Of a stretch of 64,000 nt of DNA, positions 23,748-35,312 are shown one piece after another. The first letter of the stretch is position 1, and every line of letters begins with the position of its first letter. The position numbers were made by a program, and so were the translations under genes. This stretch comes from Bipolaris cookei. Lineage: Eukaryota > Ascomycota > Dothideomycetes > Pleosporales > Pleosporaceae. The notes beneath the pieces were generated by a model. It was not told where the DNA came from. It made no database searches and worked only from the letters and a program-made list of their open reading frames with translations. The DNA lies in assembly GCA_002286855.1 (NCBI GenBank), contig NRSV01000002.1:306152-370151 (forward strand), given 5' to 3'.

Positions 23748-23894
23748 ATGTCCGCCGTCATTTGGATATTAACACTCTTGGCACATTTCATTACTTTCTC
23801 CATGAAACGACGCGTAAGTCCTTTGTCGTACAGCACATTACACATATCTGGTTCACACTTGCAGGGGTTGTGGCGCAGTGGCATGCAAATGTAA
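23748..23894 (+). CDS. possible 31-residue spliced membrane microprotein
   Basis: ATG 23748 opens 22 codons ending in MKRR directly at a consensus GTAAGTCC donor (23814). The intron would be 51 nt (23814-23864), with ...CACACTTGCAG as acceptor. The next exon (from 23865) reads GLWRSGMQM and stops at 23894. Residues 1-18 form a hydrophobic stretch (VIWILTLLAHFITF) followed by RR, so a small membrane peptide is plausible. The ATGTAAGTGCC at the end is itself a good donor (GTAAGT at 23891). An alternative is therefore a third exon further right, with AG acceptors near 23929 and 23944. No homologue is recognised. Support comes only from splice signals, a UTR-like leader and composition. Confidence 0.3.
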   Translation: MSAVIWILTLLAHFITFSMKRRVSPLSYSTLHISGSHLQGLWRSGMQM

Positions 23895-25149
23895 GTGCCT
23901 GTGTTTTTCCTGCTGTCTGTTCAATCCAGAAATTCCTTGTGAAAGGTGCAACTCTACGGGAGCACTACCAATCCATGGACAGGGATTCTGCAGCTTGTCG
24001 TTCCGAGACAGACATGCATAAACTGTATGCCTTGGAGTTACTGATCAACAAAAAGACGTGTCGACCTTGCTTTTTGAAGATTTGACCATGTCTGTTCTCT
24101 TGACTGGATAGTCTGGGCGTGATACAGACCGATGATGACCTGTTTAGAAAAAGACATATGCACCAAAAGGGACTGTTTCGGAGATTCGTGGATCTACAGC
24201 CGCAATGCTTGGTCTAACCCTGTTCCCTACTGGCTACGCAAGCTGGCTGTTTCCTTGTCTATACACGACGACATTGGGACTGAAAAGTCAAATTCTCATC
24301 TTGAAATTGATGACGGTGTTAAGCAAAAAGACGATTTCTTTTTCGTCTCAGAAGACGTAACAAGGCTCCACGTGTTGTGGGTGGGCACGATAGTCCAGGG
24401 ATTCCCACACCTCGTACTCTACCCGTCAGGGTCAATGCATGAGTGACCCTTGTCTAGGTCCCATGAATTGAAGGAGACGCCCTAGGCGGAATCAAAAGCC
24501 AGCACGCATGAGTACTACGTTAGACACGACCAGCTTCATCAGCCATCACGCTCTTTGACGAAGACATTTACGGGTGTTTTGGGTGATCATCTGACACCTA
24601 TGGATGGGTAAATGCGATAACCGCCCCGGTCTTGTCAAGCCTTCACGCAACCAGTAACGCCTGACCGCTTGTTGATGGAGAAAACCGTTGATTTAGTATG
24701 GTGATTGGCTGCAACTCCTACTCTCGTTGATGCAGCCTCGCCGCACTTCCCCACTTTGGAGCGGATCGCGGCACTATTCGATTGTAGTTGACGTCTAGCC
24801 TGCAAATCGCCCCGACAAGGATAATAGAACAAGACTGCAGGATTACGTGAAGCTCCAAAGAGGCAGGGTTCCGTCCAAGGATAGTGCATGCGCGGCCTCT
24901 ATCTCGCAAATGCTCGGGAACATGCCGAGAGTATTAGGTTGTGCTGTCTTGTTTGTTTCAAAACTCAGATATGACCAAATTTGGGAGTCTAGACAGCACG
25001 GCAACAAAAGCATGTCCGTGTAGATCCCCGTGAAGAGTCAGAGATGGCATGGTTACGCGAATGACGACGCCTCAAAAGAGCAGAATTGCATGGACTATTG
25101 ATGTTTTTTTGAAGCAATTTGTTTTTACTTCGGTGTTCTAGGAGCCGAG

Positions 25150-25183
25150 GAAGAAGAAGAAGAAGAAGAAGAAGAAGAAGAAG
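25150..25183. repeat. (GAA)n microsatellite
   Basis: About eleven uninterrupted AAG/GAA units, purine-only on the plus strand. Confidence 0.95.
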
Positions 25184-28100
25184 ATGTAAGCTTCACCGCT
25201 AAAGCTGTATGGTCCCGAAGCAGTCGGCTCCCATACCGAAAGCCAAACTAGAAGCCAAACATAGGGTTTGGCTTCGAGTGCTCCATTTGACGGTTGCGGA
25301 AACGGACACTCGCTCGTTAAGCGGTCCTGTCAATTGTATCCCAACAAGCCGGGAATATGAAACGAGGTATAGAAAACAAAACGACTGCACGGGACGACGT
25401 ACGACGGTTGCATCCGTCGGCTGCAATGCCAGTCGAGACTGACCATGGCCCCGTCATCGTGTGGTTTATGTTGCCGTTGCGATCCAGTACAGTGGATAGA
25501 GCTGTCATATGATGATCAAACAGCTATCCTAGCTCAGCAGCAGTGCCCCGCCAAGCATTCGATTGAGCCTATGAATATGATTCACAGTGGAATGTTTCAA
25601 CTAATCCTTGCAATGTGCGCGCTACAGATGTCATGACAGCGGTGTACGGGTTTAGTAGCGTAATGAGCAAGGTCTTGGACTGGCTCAACAAGGACGATGT
25701 GGTATTCAGGTAAGGCGCTCGTGGCGACTTTGACGCTCGCGCCCAGAGGACGCATTGCAGGTGTGGAGATTGAGAGCCATAGAGAACGGGTTCCAAATTC
25801 CACTCATGTGGTAGTTCCGGGTTACGAGAGGAGTGGATACAAGCGACGGCGCACTTTGTGGAAATAACTCAATGGAGAGTAAGTATTAGCCACCAACCGG
25901 ATGCTCTGGTATATTGTTTCTCCAGAACCTCAGCGACGAGGACCGAGTTCGGATGCGAGGACGCTTGAGCAGACAAAGAATGGTAATATTTCCAGATTAG
26001 TGGCAAGACCCTGCACCTGCAGGGCAACAAGGCAGATGACAAAACTTTTGCCTCAGGGTCTAAGACATGGGATTATTGTGGCACAGCCTCCCGGGAACGC
26101 GTCAAGAGGCAAGAAACGACAAGCAACACGACGAGCAGGGCCGCTGGGCGGGACAAGAAGCCGTAACGGGAGCAGGCATTTGCATTGGAGGAGACAGCAC
26201 GGTTGGGATCTTCTGGCATATGGTGATTGTTACTTCGCGCAGTTTCAGGCCATGTGGACGTCGAAGAGCACAGACCGGGTTTAGGGTAGTTAGAGGAAGC
26301 GCTTGATATAGTGGAGTAAGTAAGGCAAGCATGGCGTAATGGCCCCCGCTAGACAGTGACGCGAGCTGCGGAAAGGCTGTACGGTCAGATACGGACAAGG
26401 TAGCATGGTGGGGATCGGGTGCAGCACGGGCAGAAAAAAGCTGTCGGGTATTCGACCAAGTGCCCTTGTTCAGCGGGAGAGCGGGTCGCTTTGTGGAACA
26501 GATCGCCGAGTCAAAATAAAGAGGGCTTTTGGTTTTTTTGGCCATAGGGCATGGGGGATACGATTTCGAATCAGAGGCAGCGTTGAGTAGTGGGGAGCTT
26601 GGGCCGAACGGCAAACAGAAATCCCGGAGTCATGGAATGGCGTCGAGCAGTCTGCGCTCCATGGCAGCTCATAGGCCAAGCGTCGGCCGACGGCGCTACG
26701 CGTACTAGACGACGACGACGGCGCCGCCGGCTAGGGAATACATACTTACTAGAGGAAAATGCAATACGCATCCAAGCTCGGCGATCAGCGTAACTTTGTC
26801 AGAAGAGGAAGAGGCAGGCAGGGTCGGGGTCGCGGGAATGCGACGGACAAGGCAGCAGGAAATGATATTGAGCAGAGCCAAGCCAAGGGCAACGCGGGTT
26901 TGAGCAGCTCCACAGCAATAAACTTGGGCTTCCGCATTCGGCTGCTGCGGCAAGTGTTTCCCTCTGGGCCTGGTTGCAAGTCAGACGATACGGCTTGATG
27001 GATAGAAGGAGAAAGGTAGATGCATGACTGCGGACGCCAATGCACGTATCCAGGGTAGTCCTGTCTTGGGCGAGCTGCAGGCCCATGGGTGTGCAAAATC
27101 AATGATTCGACGGCAGCCTGCTGACACTTTGTTCGCATTGCTGGGAGACGGTCTATCAGCAGGTGGACAGGCGTGCTCACTGGTCGACATGGGTGGATTA
27201 GAGCGAACTGGTCGCAATGGCCGCTCAGCGCTGGCCGAGGGCGGTCGCGTCGGCAGCCGGAAGCGGCCATGATAGACAGCTCTGGGCAATGGCCATGACC
27301 GTGAAAGCTGAGAATGGAACTGTGATATGTATGGAACAAGAAGAAGAGGAGGATACGGATAAGGAGCATCAGCGGCAGTGATAGTACAACTTACTCTACT
27401 ATCAGCGGCATGAGCTGAGGCACCAGGCCCGGCGTGCTCGGGTGCTTGGCCCAAGGGCGCTGTGGAGACGACGGAGTCTGGCAGGAGGAGATCCAAGCTA
27501 GCGGTCGCTATCGCGCAGCATGATGCGAGTAATCCTGTTCCGCTCCGTTGAAGAAGAAGAACAAGAAGAAAGCACAGGCAGCGGCATGGGCGCGTCTGCC
27601 CAGGACCAAGCAGCCAGCAGCCAGCTCCTAGCAGTAGCAGCGAAAAAGCCACCGGGTCGTGCAGGGCCGTAGGAGAGCCACTTTTTATCACACTGCAGCG
27701 CCTCTAATGCCTGAAGCTTGTAGCCGTCGTCATTGCGTGCCATTTGCTCACTAGACGACGTCTTGTCTCCGCCGTGCGGGCCGTCAGCTGCTAGGGGACA
27801 AGGGCATATCAGATTGGGCCTCGCCCATCTTTCGTAATTGACCACAATCCAGAGGGCGTCGCTCCAGTCCAGTCCGCACACACGCACACGCACACCCGAG
27901 CTGGCCTCTGCTCTCGCCGCTCGCCTCTTGCCCGCCTCGCTGCCACCCAGCCTCTCTGCCCGCTGCTGGGCCTGCTTGTCTGTCTGCCTGTGTCTGTCTC
28001 TTCGGCCAGAATAGCCGCACCCACGACGACGCTACACTACTCTCTACATTCCCGTCCCCATCCCATCCCCATCCATATCCCTCTACCAACCACGCACGGG

Positions 28101-28230
28101 GTCTTGCTCCTACATACGCCGCGGCCCCCCGTCGTCGCTGGCTAGACAGCCTGTCACCACCCAAGGTTCGTCTGCTCCCCCCAGCCCCCAACCCCCAGCC
28201 GTTCGCTCCTGTGCTCGTACACTCGTTCCT

Positions 28231-28257
28231 GTGTGTGCGTGTGTGTGTGTGTGTGTG
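28231..28257. repeat. GT-rich microsatellite in the rsc7 leader
   Basis: GT repeat with one C interruption, inside the pyrimidine-rich upstream region of rsc7. Alternating GT of this length can adopt non-B structure. Confidence 0.85.
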
Positions 28258-28968
28258 CGAGCTGCCCTGCTTGCCCGGCCTGGTCGCGCTCCCGCCCCAG
28301 GACCCATCTCGCCCTAGCCAGCAACGCAACGCGCGCGCGCTCGAGTGCTGCAAGTCACCCTTACAGCGGCTGCTCGCAGACACGCCTTGGGTTGCATCTC
28401 ACGTGGCGTCTTTTTGCTCCACCGTCGGCTCCTGTCCACGGGCACTGATCGCGCACCGCGACCTGGCGCGCGACGCACTTTTGTTCTGCGCCAACACCTG
28501 AAACTCAAACTTAACGCCTTGTTAGTGTCTATCGATCAGCACGCGCGGACCGTCGCCGTCGCCAACCCGTGCCTTTTTTACATATTCCTCCGCAATCCTG
28601 GGCTGTGCCACCTGTTCGTGCATCGAACAAGTAGACGCCATCGCCTTTGCCTACACTTGCCCGTACTTGAACTCGGCCTCTCGCTGCTTTGGCCAAAACA
28701 CGAAGCGCGTGCCCTTGTCCGAGCCTTGGCCCCACCTGCGCCCTCGCCCTCGCCCTCGCCTCTCTCGCCCCAACCTCAATCTTGGTTCGACCGCATCGAC
28801 ACCCCGTCCCTCTCCATCACCAACCAGCACATGACCGCCGCCCACAGCTCAAGCCCGTTGTGCGCCTAGCTCTATTAACCTCCCTGCGCCGATTGGGCCC
28901 GACCTTACTGAGCTTCACGACGCTCGACGGAAGCTTCCCTCGAGCTCGGTCGCTCCCGCGCCGCCTGG

Positions 28969-31155
28969 ATGTACTCAGTGCATGTGCAACAGCCCATACA
29001 AATCATGTCAAATGGTGGCATTGGAAACGGCATCATGGATTCGTCTGGTACCATTGATCCATCGCGTAAGTAGTCGCGTCCCCTCCCCCACAGCTGCCCT
29101 TTTCCTTCGCACCGGCCTCCGCGTCTGTTACATCCGACGCGGCCTCCCACGAGTAATTGTTGACCTTGGCCAGATGTCTTCTCCGGCCCCCCGCAGCCTG
29201 TCGCACAGCAACAGCAACAATCGCGTGGCCTGAAGCGCAGTCGCTCCCCCGATACTAGCTACGAGCTGCAGGGCGACGACACTCCAAACAACAAGCGCAG
29301 TCGTGGCCGCCCCTCAAAGGGCGCTGCCGCGCGACCCCCGTATGGCGGCTCTCCCAACCGCGGGTCTCAACCTCCGCAGACTCCATCGCAGCACTCAGGC
29401 GCCGCGCCGCCCGTGCAAACCCCCCAGTTGCAGGCCACATCGTTGCCTAAAGCTTCCCCTCCCCAAGCGTCGCCACCTGCCAAAGCAACGCCCGCTAAGC
29501 CTACAGTCATCAAGGCGCTGCCCACTGTGCGCGACCATACGACTGATCAGCTCAATGCAGAAGGCGATGAATACATCCCGCGCGAAATCGACGAGGCGGG
29601 AGAGCGAAAGGTGACGCAAACCGGCCACCCGCTTGATGGACGCGAATACCGATGCCGTACCTTCTTTGTGCCTAACCGCGCTGACAAGCTCTTTATGCTT
29701 GCCACTGAGTGCGCACGCGTTTTGGGATACCGAGACTCGTATCTACTCTTTAACAAGAATCGATCTCTGTACAAGATCATTGCCACCCAGGCCGAAAAGG
29801 ACGACCTCATTCACCAGGAAATTCTTCCTTACTCTTACCGTTCCAGGCAGATCGCCATCGTGACCGCCCGCTCCATGTTCAGGCAATTTGGCAGCAGGCT
29901 GATTGTCAACGGACGACGCGTACGCGACGACTACTGGGAGAGCAAGGCTAGGAAACAAGGCTTCACTGAGGAAGACGCTGCAGGTGAAAAGAGACCTGGC
30001 GCAGCAAAGGCAAGAGAAGCAGCCGCCGCTGAAGCCAACCACGCCAACGCCATGGCCTTTGCCCATCCTGGTGCCTATACGGGCAACAACCAAGATTACC
30101 TAGGCTCTGCGATCAATCCTCTGCAACCATTTGGCGGTCTCAACCCTGCTCCAGGAAGCATGCCCACCACAGCTCCTGATGCATATAGTCACCGAGCCAC
30201 CGCTGACCTACAGCCTCGGGACTACAGTGGTGTTCAACGCCCACGACACGAAATGCAGGGCACCCCCTACCAAGACATGACGAGGCCAAGCCCATCTGGC
30301 GAGATCCTCAACGCAGCTGGGCAGACAGCCGAGGTTAACAAGCAGCTCGAACAGCAACGCAAGAACCGAAAAGAGTATCTGAACGACATCTGGACACGTC
30401 CGCATGAGCCGCCGGTGCAGCTGAACCGCCCAGGAACAGCCGAGGGAGAGCATGCTCCACAAGTTTCACAAGCTGTTCAGTCTCCGCGTATGTCCTCGAC
30501 ATCTGTGACCATGCCAGGAAGTCAATATGGCATGCCAGCACAGACGCCACAAAGACCAGGGCAGTCCATGGGCGCGCAGGCTTACCGCCCGCAAACCATG
30601 CCCCAGAACAATATGGTCCCATCGCCTATGGCTCAACAGCACACTCCACTCCGACCAGACCAGATGCACCGTCGACCACCGAGCATCGGCATGCCTCAAG
30701 GTATGAACGCTTCAAGCATGGGGCCTGGAGGCATGCTCCCTAGTGTTCAACAGACCGCGGGGCATGGCTATCCATCATCGCACATATGGCAAGGACCTTC
30801 ACAGCCATCTCCCCTTTCTCAGCAGCATAACATGCAGCAATACGCTCAGCGCCCACCTCAGCAGTCGCCACTTCCTCAGCAATCTCAGATGCACGCCTCG
30901 CCGCAGCTCCCCCACGCTCAAAGTAGCGCTTCGATGCATGGCACTCCCGTTCAGCAATACCAGACCATGGGAGCCATGGGCGGCTCCATGCCTGGCGGAG
31001 ACAGTGGGTACCAGGCAATGGGTCAAAACCCATACCAACCTAGCCCAAGCCCTCACCAATTCATGCAACAGCAGAGTGCTGGTGCTCAACAGCCTGGCAT
31101 GCCGGGCTGGGCACCACCTCAGGCCTCTCAACAAGGAGGATGGTCATCTTACTAG
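28969..31155 (+). CDS. rsc7: RSC chromatin-remodelling subunit Rsc7/Npl6 (Rsc7/Swp82 family)
   Basis: Exon 1 is 28969-29065 and exon 2 is 29174-31155, with a 108-nt intron (GTAAGT...CAG). Together they encode 692 aa. The N-terminal third is basic, with an AT-hook-like NNKRSRGRPSKGA (about residue 65), then P/A-rich. The conserved family core follows: TGHPLDGREYRCRTFFVPNR, DKLFMLATECARVLGYRDSY, then LLFNKNRSLYKIIATQAEKD and YSYRSRQIAIVTARSMFRQF. The C-terminal half is low-complexity, rich in Q, P, M, S and H. Rsc7 is a non-catalytic subunit of the RSC-type SWI/SNF remodeller in the nucleus. The first in-frame ATG after the upstream stop is 28969 (MYSVHVQQPIQ). An alternative start at 29005 would remove 12 residues. 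The splice restores DPS-HVFSGPPQ in frame. Confidence 0.93.
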
Positions 31156-34140
31156 AGGAAGCTAGTACTGTCCAGCCTAACCGCATCAAACGCAATGCAG
31201 GCTTGCACTGCAACGCCATGTCCGTCACTGGAGATTGCATGGACACTCATCTAGTTCGCTCTGGATTGATATGATTCCCAGAAGCCCGCGGCATTTACTG
31301 ATTTAGATTCATGTCATGCCAAGAGCCAGTCGCTACGGTTTTCACCTACTGTTTGCTTTTCGTCTCATCTCGCACACTACGCTCGTTCAACCCTGTGCTC
31401 CACTTGGCTCCCCTACTCATCGGCGACAATGACCTTACGATACACGAGCTGGTTATGAGTATGCCAAGCAACGAAGATGACACGATAACATCATAAACCC
31501 GGCAGTATGGGGAACCATTCTTTTATCCGGAGCCCGGCGGCTCCAACTCCCGTATATTTGCAACTTTGAAACGCACCTTCTATTCAGCGACCATATTCGC
31601 AAGGTCTGTTCATGCTACTCTGCTTAGCATGGAACGGACTTCCCCAGTTTTTTTCCTTCGCGGCTTGACAGTAATTGCATGGGTTCAGTGCGAGCAGGAC
31701 AGACGATTGGATATTCTGGCAGAGTTCTCTATGTTGCATCGCTAGCGGCGCCGCTCTTGGTCAGACTGTTATATCTTCTTGCTATTGCTATTCTTCTTCT
31801 GCGATTTCTCTGAGTATTAGCTGCCCCCCATTGTATCCGTCTCATTAGTGGTGGTTTAGTTATCGCTTTGCACAAGATTCCCCCCAGATTCCCCGTACCT
31901 TGTTTTTTTTGTGTTTTTTGTGGTATTGCTTTACAGTCGTAGGCATCATTGTATATTGGAGGGAATAGGCTCTATGCTTTTGGCATGGGCTAAGGGTAGG
32001 GATTTTCAAGGAACGTCTAGACAGGCACTACTTGGGGGCTCGAAACACATAGCCGGAGGCCTTTTGCATCCTTCCCTTAATAGTAATCTCCACCCCGTTT
32101 GCGCGAGATAAGATTTTACGCTCAGTAACGTTTGGTGTTCGGACGTGTACCCATCTGCGCCTAGCTAAAGTAGCATCATGGAAGGTACCAAGCAAAGTCG
32201 TCTCACCATCTGCACCCCAGGAATTTCGTCCGTCTCACAATGGCCATCCCGGAGGTTGCTTTATCGATCTACAAATGACAACATCTTATGAGTATAAGCG
32301 CAGTCCCACCACAGCGTGCATGTTCGACGGGGGGCGGCGGTGGCGGGGGGGGGGACCACTCTTGCAACCTGCATTCGAAGCGGCGAAGAGCGGGCATGGT
32401 ACATGGGTTCTGCAACAGATCGTGGAACGGATGCGGGAACGGACAGCGGCAACGCCGCTCAGACCACCGAAGGCCATGCATCATGGACTTGCGCAATCAA
32501 GGGCTCGGCTATTCGGGGGCATGTCATTGAATATGCAAGCTTGCGTTTCCCTTTCTCTTTCCATGTCGCCGCCTCCAATCCCCTCCTTTCAAACCTTAAC
32601 TCACCAGCTCTTTTTGTGGCGTCTTCGCCGTCTTCTTTATCGTCTGTACTTAGTTTTTTGTCTTTATTCTATTGGTTTTTGGGGATGAATAACATAAGCC
32701 ATTTGGATTGCATTTCTCAATCAACACTATCTAACTGGCTAAGTTCCGTTCGACCACTTGCGCGCGCTCGCGCCTCCCAGCTGGGAAAAGGTCCATTAAA
32801 CAAAATGAGAAAAAGAAAAGATGACATCGAATGGTGCAACCTGGGAAATTCTGCCCGGGGGCTCTTTTTTGTCTTTGCGTCCTGTCGGATCTACTCCGGT
32901 CCTTCTTCTTCTTCCTTCTTTGCCTCACCTCTCTCTTTTTTTCCTCCAGGCGGACGGGTTCCCCGCATGTTGTGCGGCTCAACGTACTTGTTGTGTATCG
33001 TTACCTCGGGTCTTTCTTCGCCGCCCCCTCCCCTGTCCCCCACCTCCTCCTCCAGTGTTTAGTCTTTTGGCATTGCCCTTACCAATCTTTCTGGGATTTT
33101 TGCTTTTGCGCTCTAGCTCCTTAAGAATGCTGAATGCGAACGGGAATGAGTAACAGGGGTTTTGTTCGATGAACGAACAAGATCTATGTAGGTGGTTCAT
33201 AATCTGACCGTTCTTGTGCAATACATTATCCTACCCGCTAGCGGTCTTTTTGCGACTAGATATTTTGTTTTCTTCATTTGAGTTTGCGGTTGCGCATCGC
33301 TTTTGTTTGCGCTATACCCAGTCTATCGGTTTTGCTTCTTTTTGTTGGCTCATGGCATGTAAGTCTTGATTGCTTTTGACATGTCTTTGTTTTTTCTGTT
33401 TACGGAGCTAAACTCCGCATCGAATGATTGACGCTACGTAATCGTCTTGGAGGCCTAGTCGGTGTAAGCCAACACGTCGCCATTCTCTCTCCCTCTCTCT
33501 TTCTCGCTCGCTACTTTTTTTCTTTGTCGTGTTCCCTATCATGGGCTTGGAGGGGTGCTCGGAGGCTATGTTACATGGACTCTAGGGCATTTCATCGATC
33601 AGGTTTAGTCGCTCCGTTGGTTATCCACTCACGCTTTTTTTGCTCCTTCCCTGCCTCCGTTGCCTCTTGCTTTCTCCACAAGCGGGCCCTGCGTCGTGCT
33701 GCGAGGGCCTTGCGGCTGCGTATCTTTATGCCAAGCTACGTCTGCACCCGGCTTTGGGCCAGAGGAAGCAGGTGCTGCTGGGGTTTGACGTGTAATGTGG
33801 CTGAACCCTTCTTCTGCAGGCGGTCCTTGGCCTAGGTCTTTTGCCTGGCGCGGTGGCTAATCGCGGGTTTTACCATATTATCCATCCATACAGATGGCGT
33901 TGCATCGTTGACTGGGTGTTGGGCATGGCCTGATGGCGACCTCGACTCTTTTGCAGGATTCATCAACATTACGTGAGGGCATAATCGGAAGATGTCAATA
34001 TACGCAGATGTGGGAGTGGGGATAAGTGCGCGGTAGATGATGTATTGTTGTTGAAGACCAATCGCTGGTAAGCTAACTCTCTAGTGAACCTGTGAGACGA
34101 TGTACTATTACTCGTGGATAGCACTTCATTTCACATCCGA
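31156..34140. other. 3-kb stretch without a recognised gene
   Basis: Rsc7 3' UTR followed by C/T-rich and T-rich DNA (32.5-33.8 kb). Open frames are serine/proline/phenylalanine-rich shadows of pyrimidine tracts. A G-run lies at 32329. Confidence 0.45.
32329..32354 (+). repeat. G-run cluster, G-quadruplex candidate
   Basis: A run of six G, then CGGCGGTGGC, then a run of ten G within 26 bases. This is enough G-tracts for an intramolecular quadruplex on the plus strand. Confidence 0.6.
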
Positions 34141-34520
34141 TCAGGTTGGTCCCCCTTGTTCCTCTCCTAAGCCCCAAACTAGACAGCAAGTAATGAAATT
34201 GGTCTACATAAACCAGGTCAGCGTTTGAATGCTAGAATACATGTGAACCCCATCTCTCATATACTCGTTTCCCAGATAGATATTATGTATGAGGTGAGGT
34301 TTAATGAGACTCTTGTTACTAAAATGATACTTACAAACGTCGTAACCTTGAGCCCAGGACCATACTTAATGGTCGTACCCAGGGGGTTGTATGAGCCACA
34401 TCCGGGTGGTGATGGCCCTGGCTTGAACACTTGTCTTTCTGCCAGCGCTTCATGCTGCGCTGGGGCGGCATAGGCAGAAGTCGCCAGAGCAATTAGGGTG
34501 ATGAGAATAAAGCTCTTCCT
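34141..34520 (-). pseudogene. small secreted protein gene remnant lacking its ATG
   Basis: Minus-strand exon 34517-34335 encodes 61 residues starting KSFILITLIALATSAYA, a textbook signal peptide with an A-x-A cleavage site. It continues APAQHEALAERQV, with a dibasic-like ER motif typical of fungal propeptides, then FKPGPSPPGCGSYNPLGTT. It ends at a consensus GTAAGT donor. A 131-nt intron (34334-34204, branch GCTGAC, ...GTAG) joins to 34203-34141, adding about 20 residues with two adjacent cysteines before a stop. No in-frame ATG precedes the signal peptide. The codon where Met is expected is AGG (34520-34518), in the good context ATCAAC. So the start codon seems lost, unless a short upstream exon splices at the CAG just before. 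Composition suggests a secreted, possibly effector-like protein. The second exon is less certain. Confidence 0.5.
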
Positions 34521-35230
34521 GTTGATTAAGAAGATAATAAGGTAACATGCGAGTATATATGGAAGAACAGAGAGGAGGAATGTTCTGATGTTGGAATCGA
34601 CGATACTATGCTTTTCCTGTGAGGCAATGACAATATCCTATAGCTCTGAGTCGTTACTATCTACCTTTTTCAAGCAGAGTCTATACAGACGTTCGGCGCC
34701 GATGTAAGAAATGACTTTGATCAAGTCACTACACAACACCCTGAACGCAGTCTTTCTCGTGCATTGCAGCCTTTCCAAACCAAAGTCCATTTCGCAAGAT
34801 ACACAGTAAACACGTTAAGGAAAGGGCTACAGATATACGCAACCCGATACCAATTCATCGGTTCTCAAAAGCTTTGATCGCACAAACGACGTAGAGAACT
34901 CGGCAGTTGTAGCTGATGGATGAATCTGTACACCATGTCTACAAACGTATCATGCCCTACCAATGATAACAATATGGTAAAAGATCTCTATGCCAACCAA
35001 AACGAGCCCTTAAGATTAACAAAGCTATTCTTTAGGTCTGCGATCTAGGTAGCAATATGGAGTGGGAGACGGTAGCTGTAGTTGGTTTAATTCTCCTTAT
35101 TCTAGGGGTCTATGGTTTTAAGAAAAATGCTTGCTGGCTGAATGAAATACAATTGCAGACATGGTGTATACCTATTTGTCCGATGCGTGACAGACTACAG
35201 TTTCGTACAATTACTTGGTACACAATCCGC
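34521..35230. other. intergenic between secreted-protein remnant and transposon
   Basis: The first ~120 bases read on the minus strand as a UTR-like CT-rich leader to the secreted-protein remnant. The remainder is AT-rich with no gene seen. Confidence 0.4.
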
Positions 35231-35232
35231 TA

Positions 35233-35295
35233 ACGTAAAGCACCACCGAGCCGGACACACCACCGAGCCGGACACTTTTTCTTGGCATCGCGAAC
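35233..35295 (+). repeat. left terminal inverted repeat
   Basis: Begins ACGTAAAG, carries two tandem copies of the 17-bp CACCACCGAGCCGGACA unit, and ends CGCGAAC. It pairs with 37019-37081 with one mismatch. Confidence 0.93.
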
Positions 35296-35312
35296 ATCAC
35301 TTGCAAAGTAAC

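Larger units (their letters stand above)
23895..28968. other. 5-kb stretch without a recognised gene; long leader of rsc7 at its right end
   Basis: Short open frames occur throughout, but none has a recognisable motif or paired splice structure. 27.85-28.95 kb is strongly C/T-rich on the plus strand with GT/CA microsatellites. It reads as the promoter and long 5' UTR of rsc7. A GAA repeat lies at 25150. Confidence 0.45.

Noticed and set aside
23867..23935. tRNA-like start: an A-box-like TGGCGCAGTGG followed by TTCAATCC
   Set aside because: No acceptor-stem pairing and no anticodon arm. The segment is better explained as a small exon with a GTAAGT donor.
26102..27691. Several long minus-strand ORFs (170-236 aa)
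   Set aside because: Proline/serine/alanine-rich shadows in GC-biased DNA with overlapping rivals in other frames. No motif or splice pattern.
32316..33062. 248-residue plus-strand ORF
   Set aside because: Composition follows pyrimidine and G-run tracts (FSFHVAASN, SSSSFFASPLSFF). No domain and no leader.
35142..35312. N-terminal extension of the transposase frame by 57 residues
   Set aside because: It begins outside the element, crosses the TA target site and the TIR, and has no family similarity. ATG 35313 is the element's own start.
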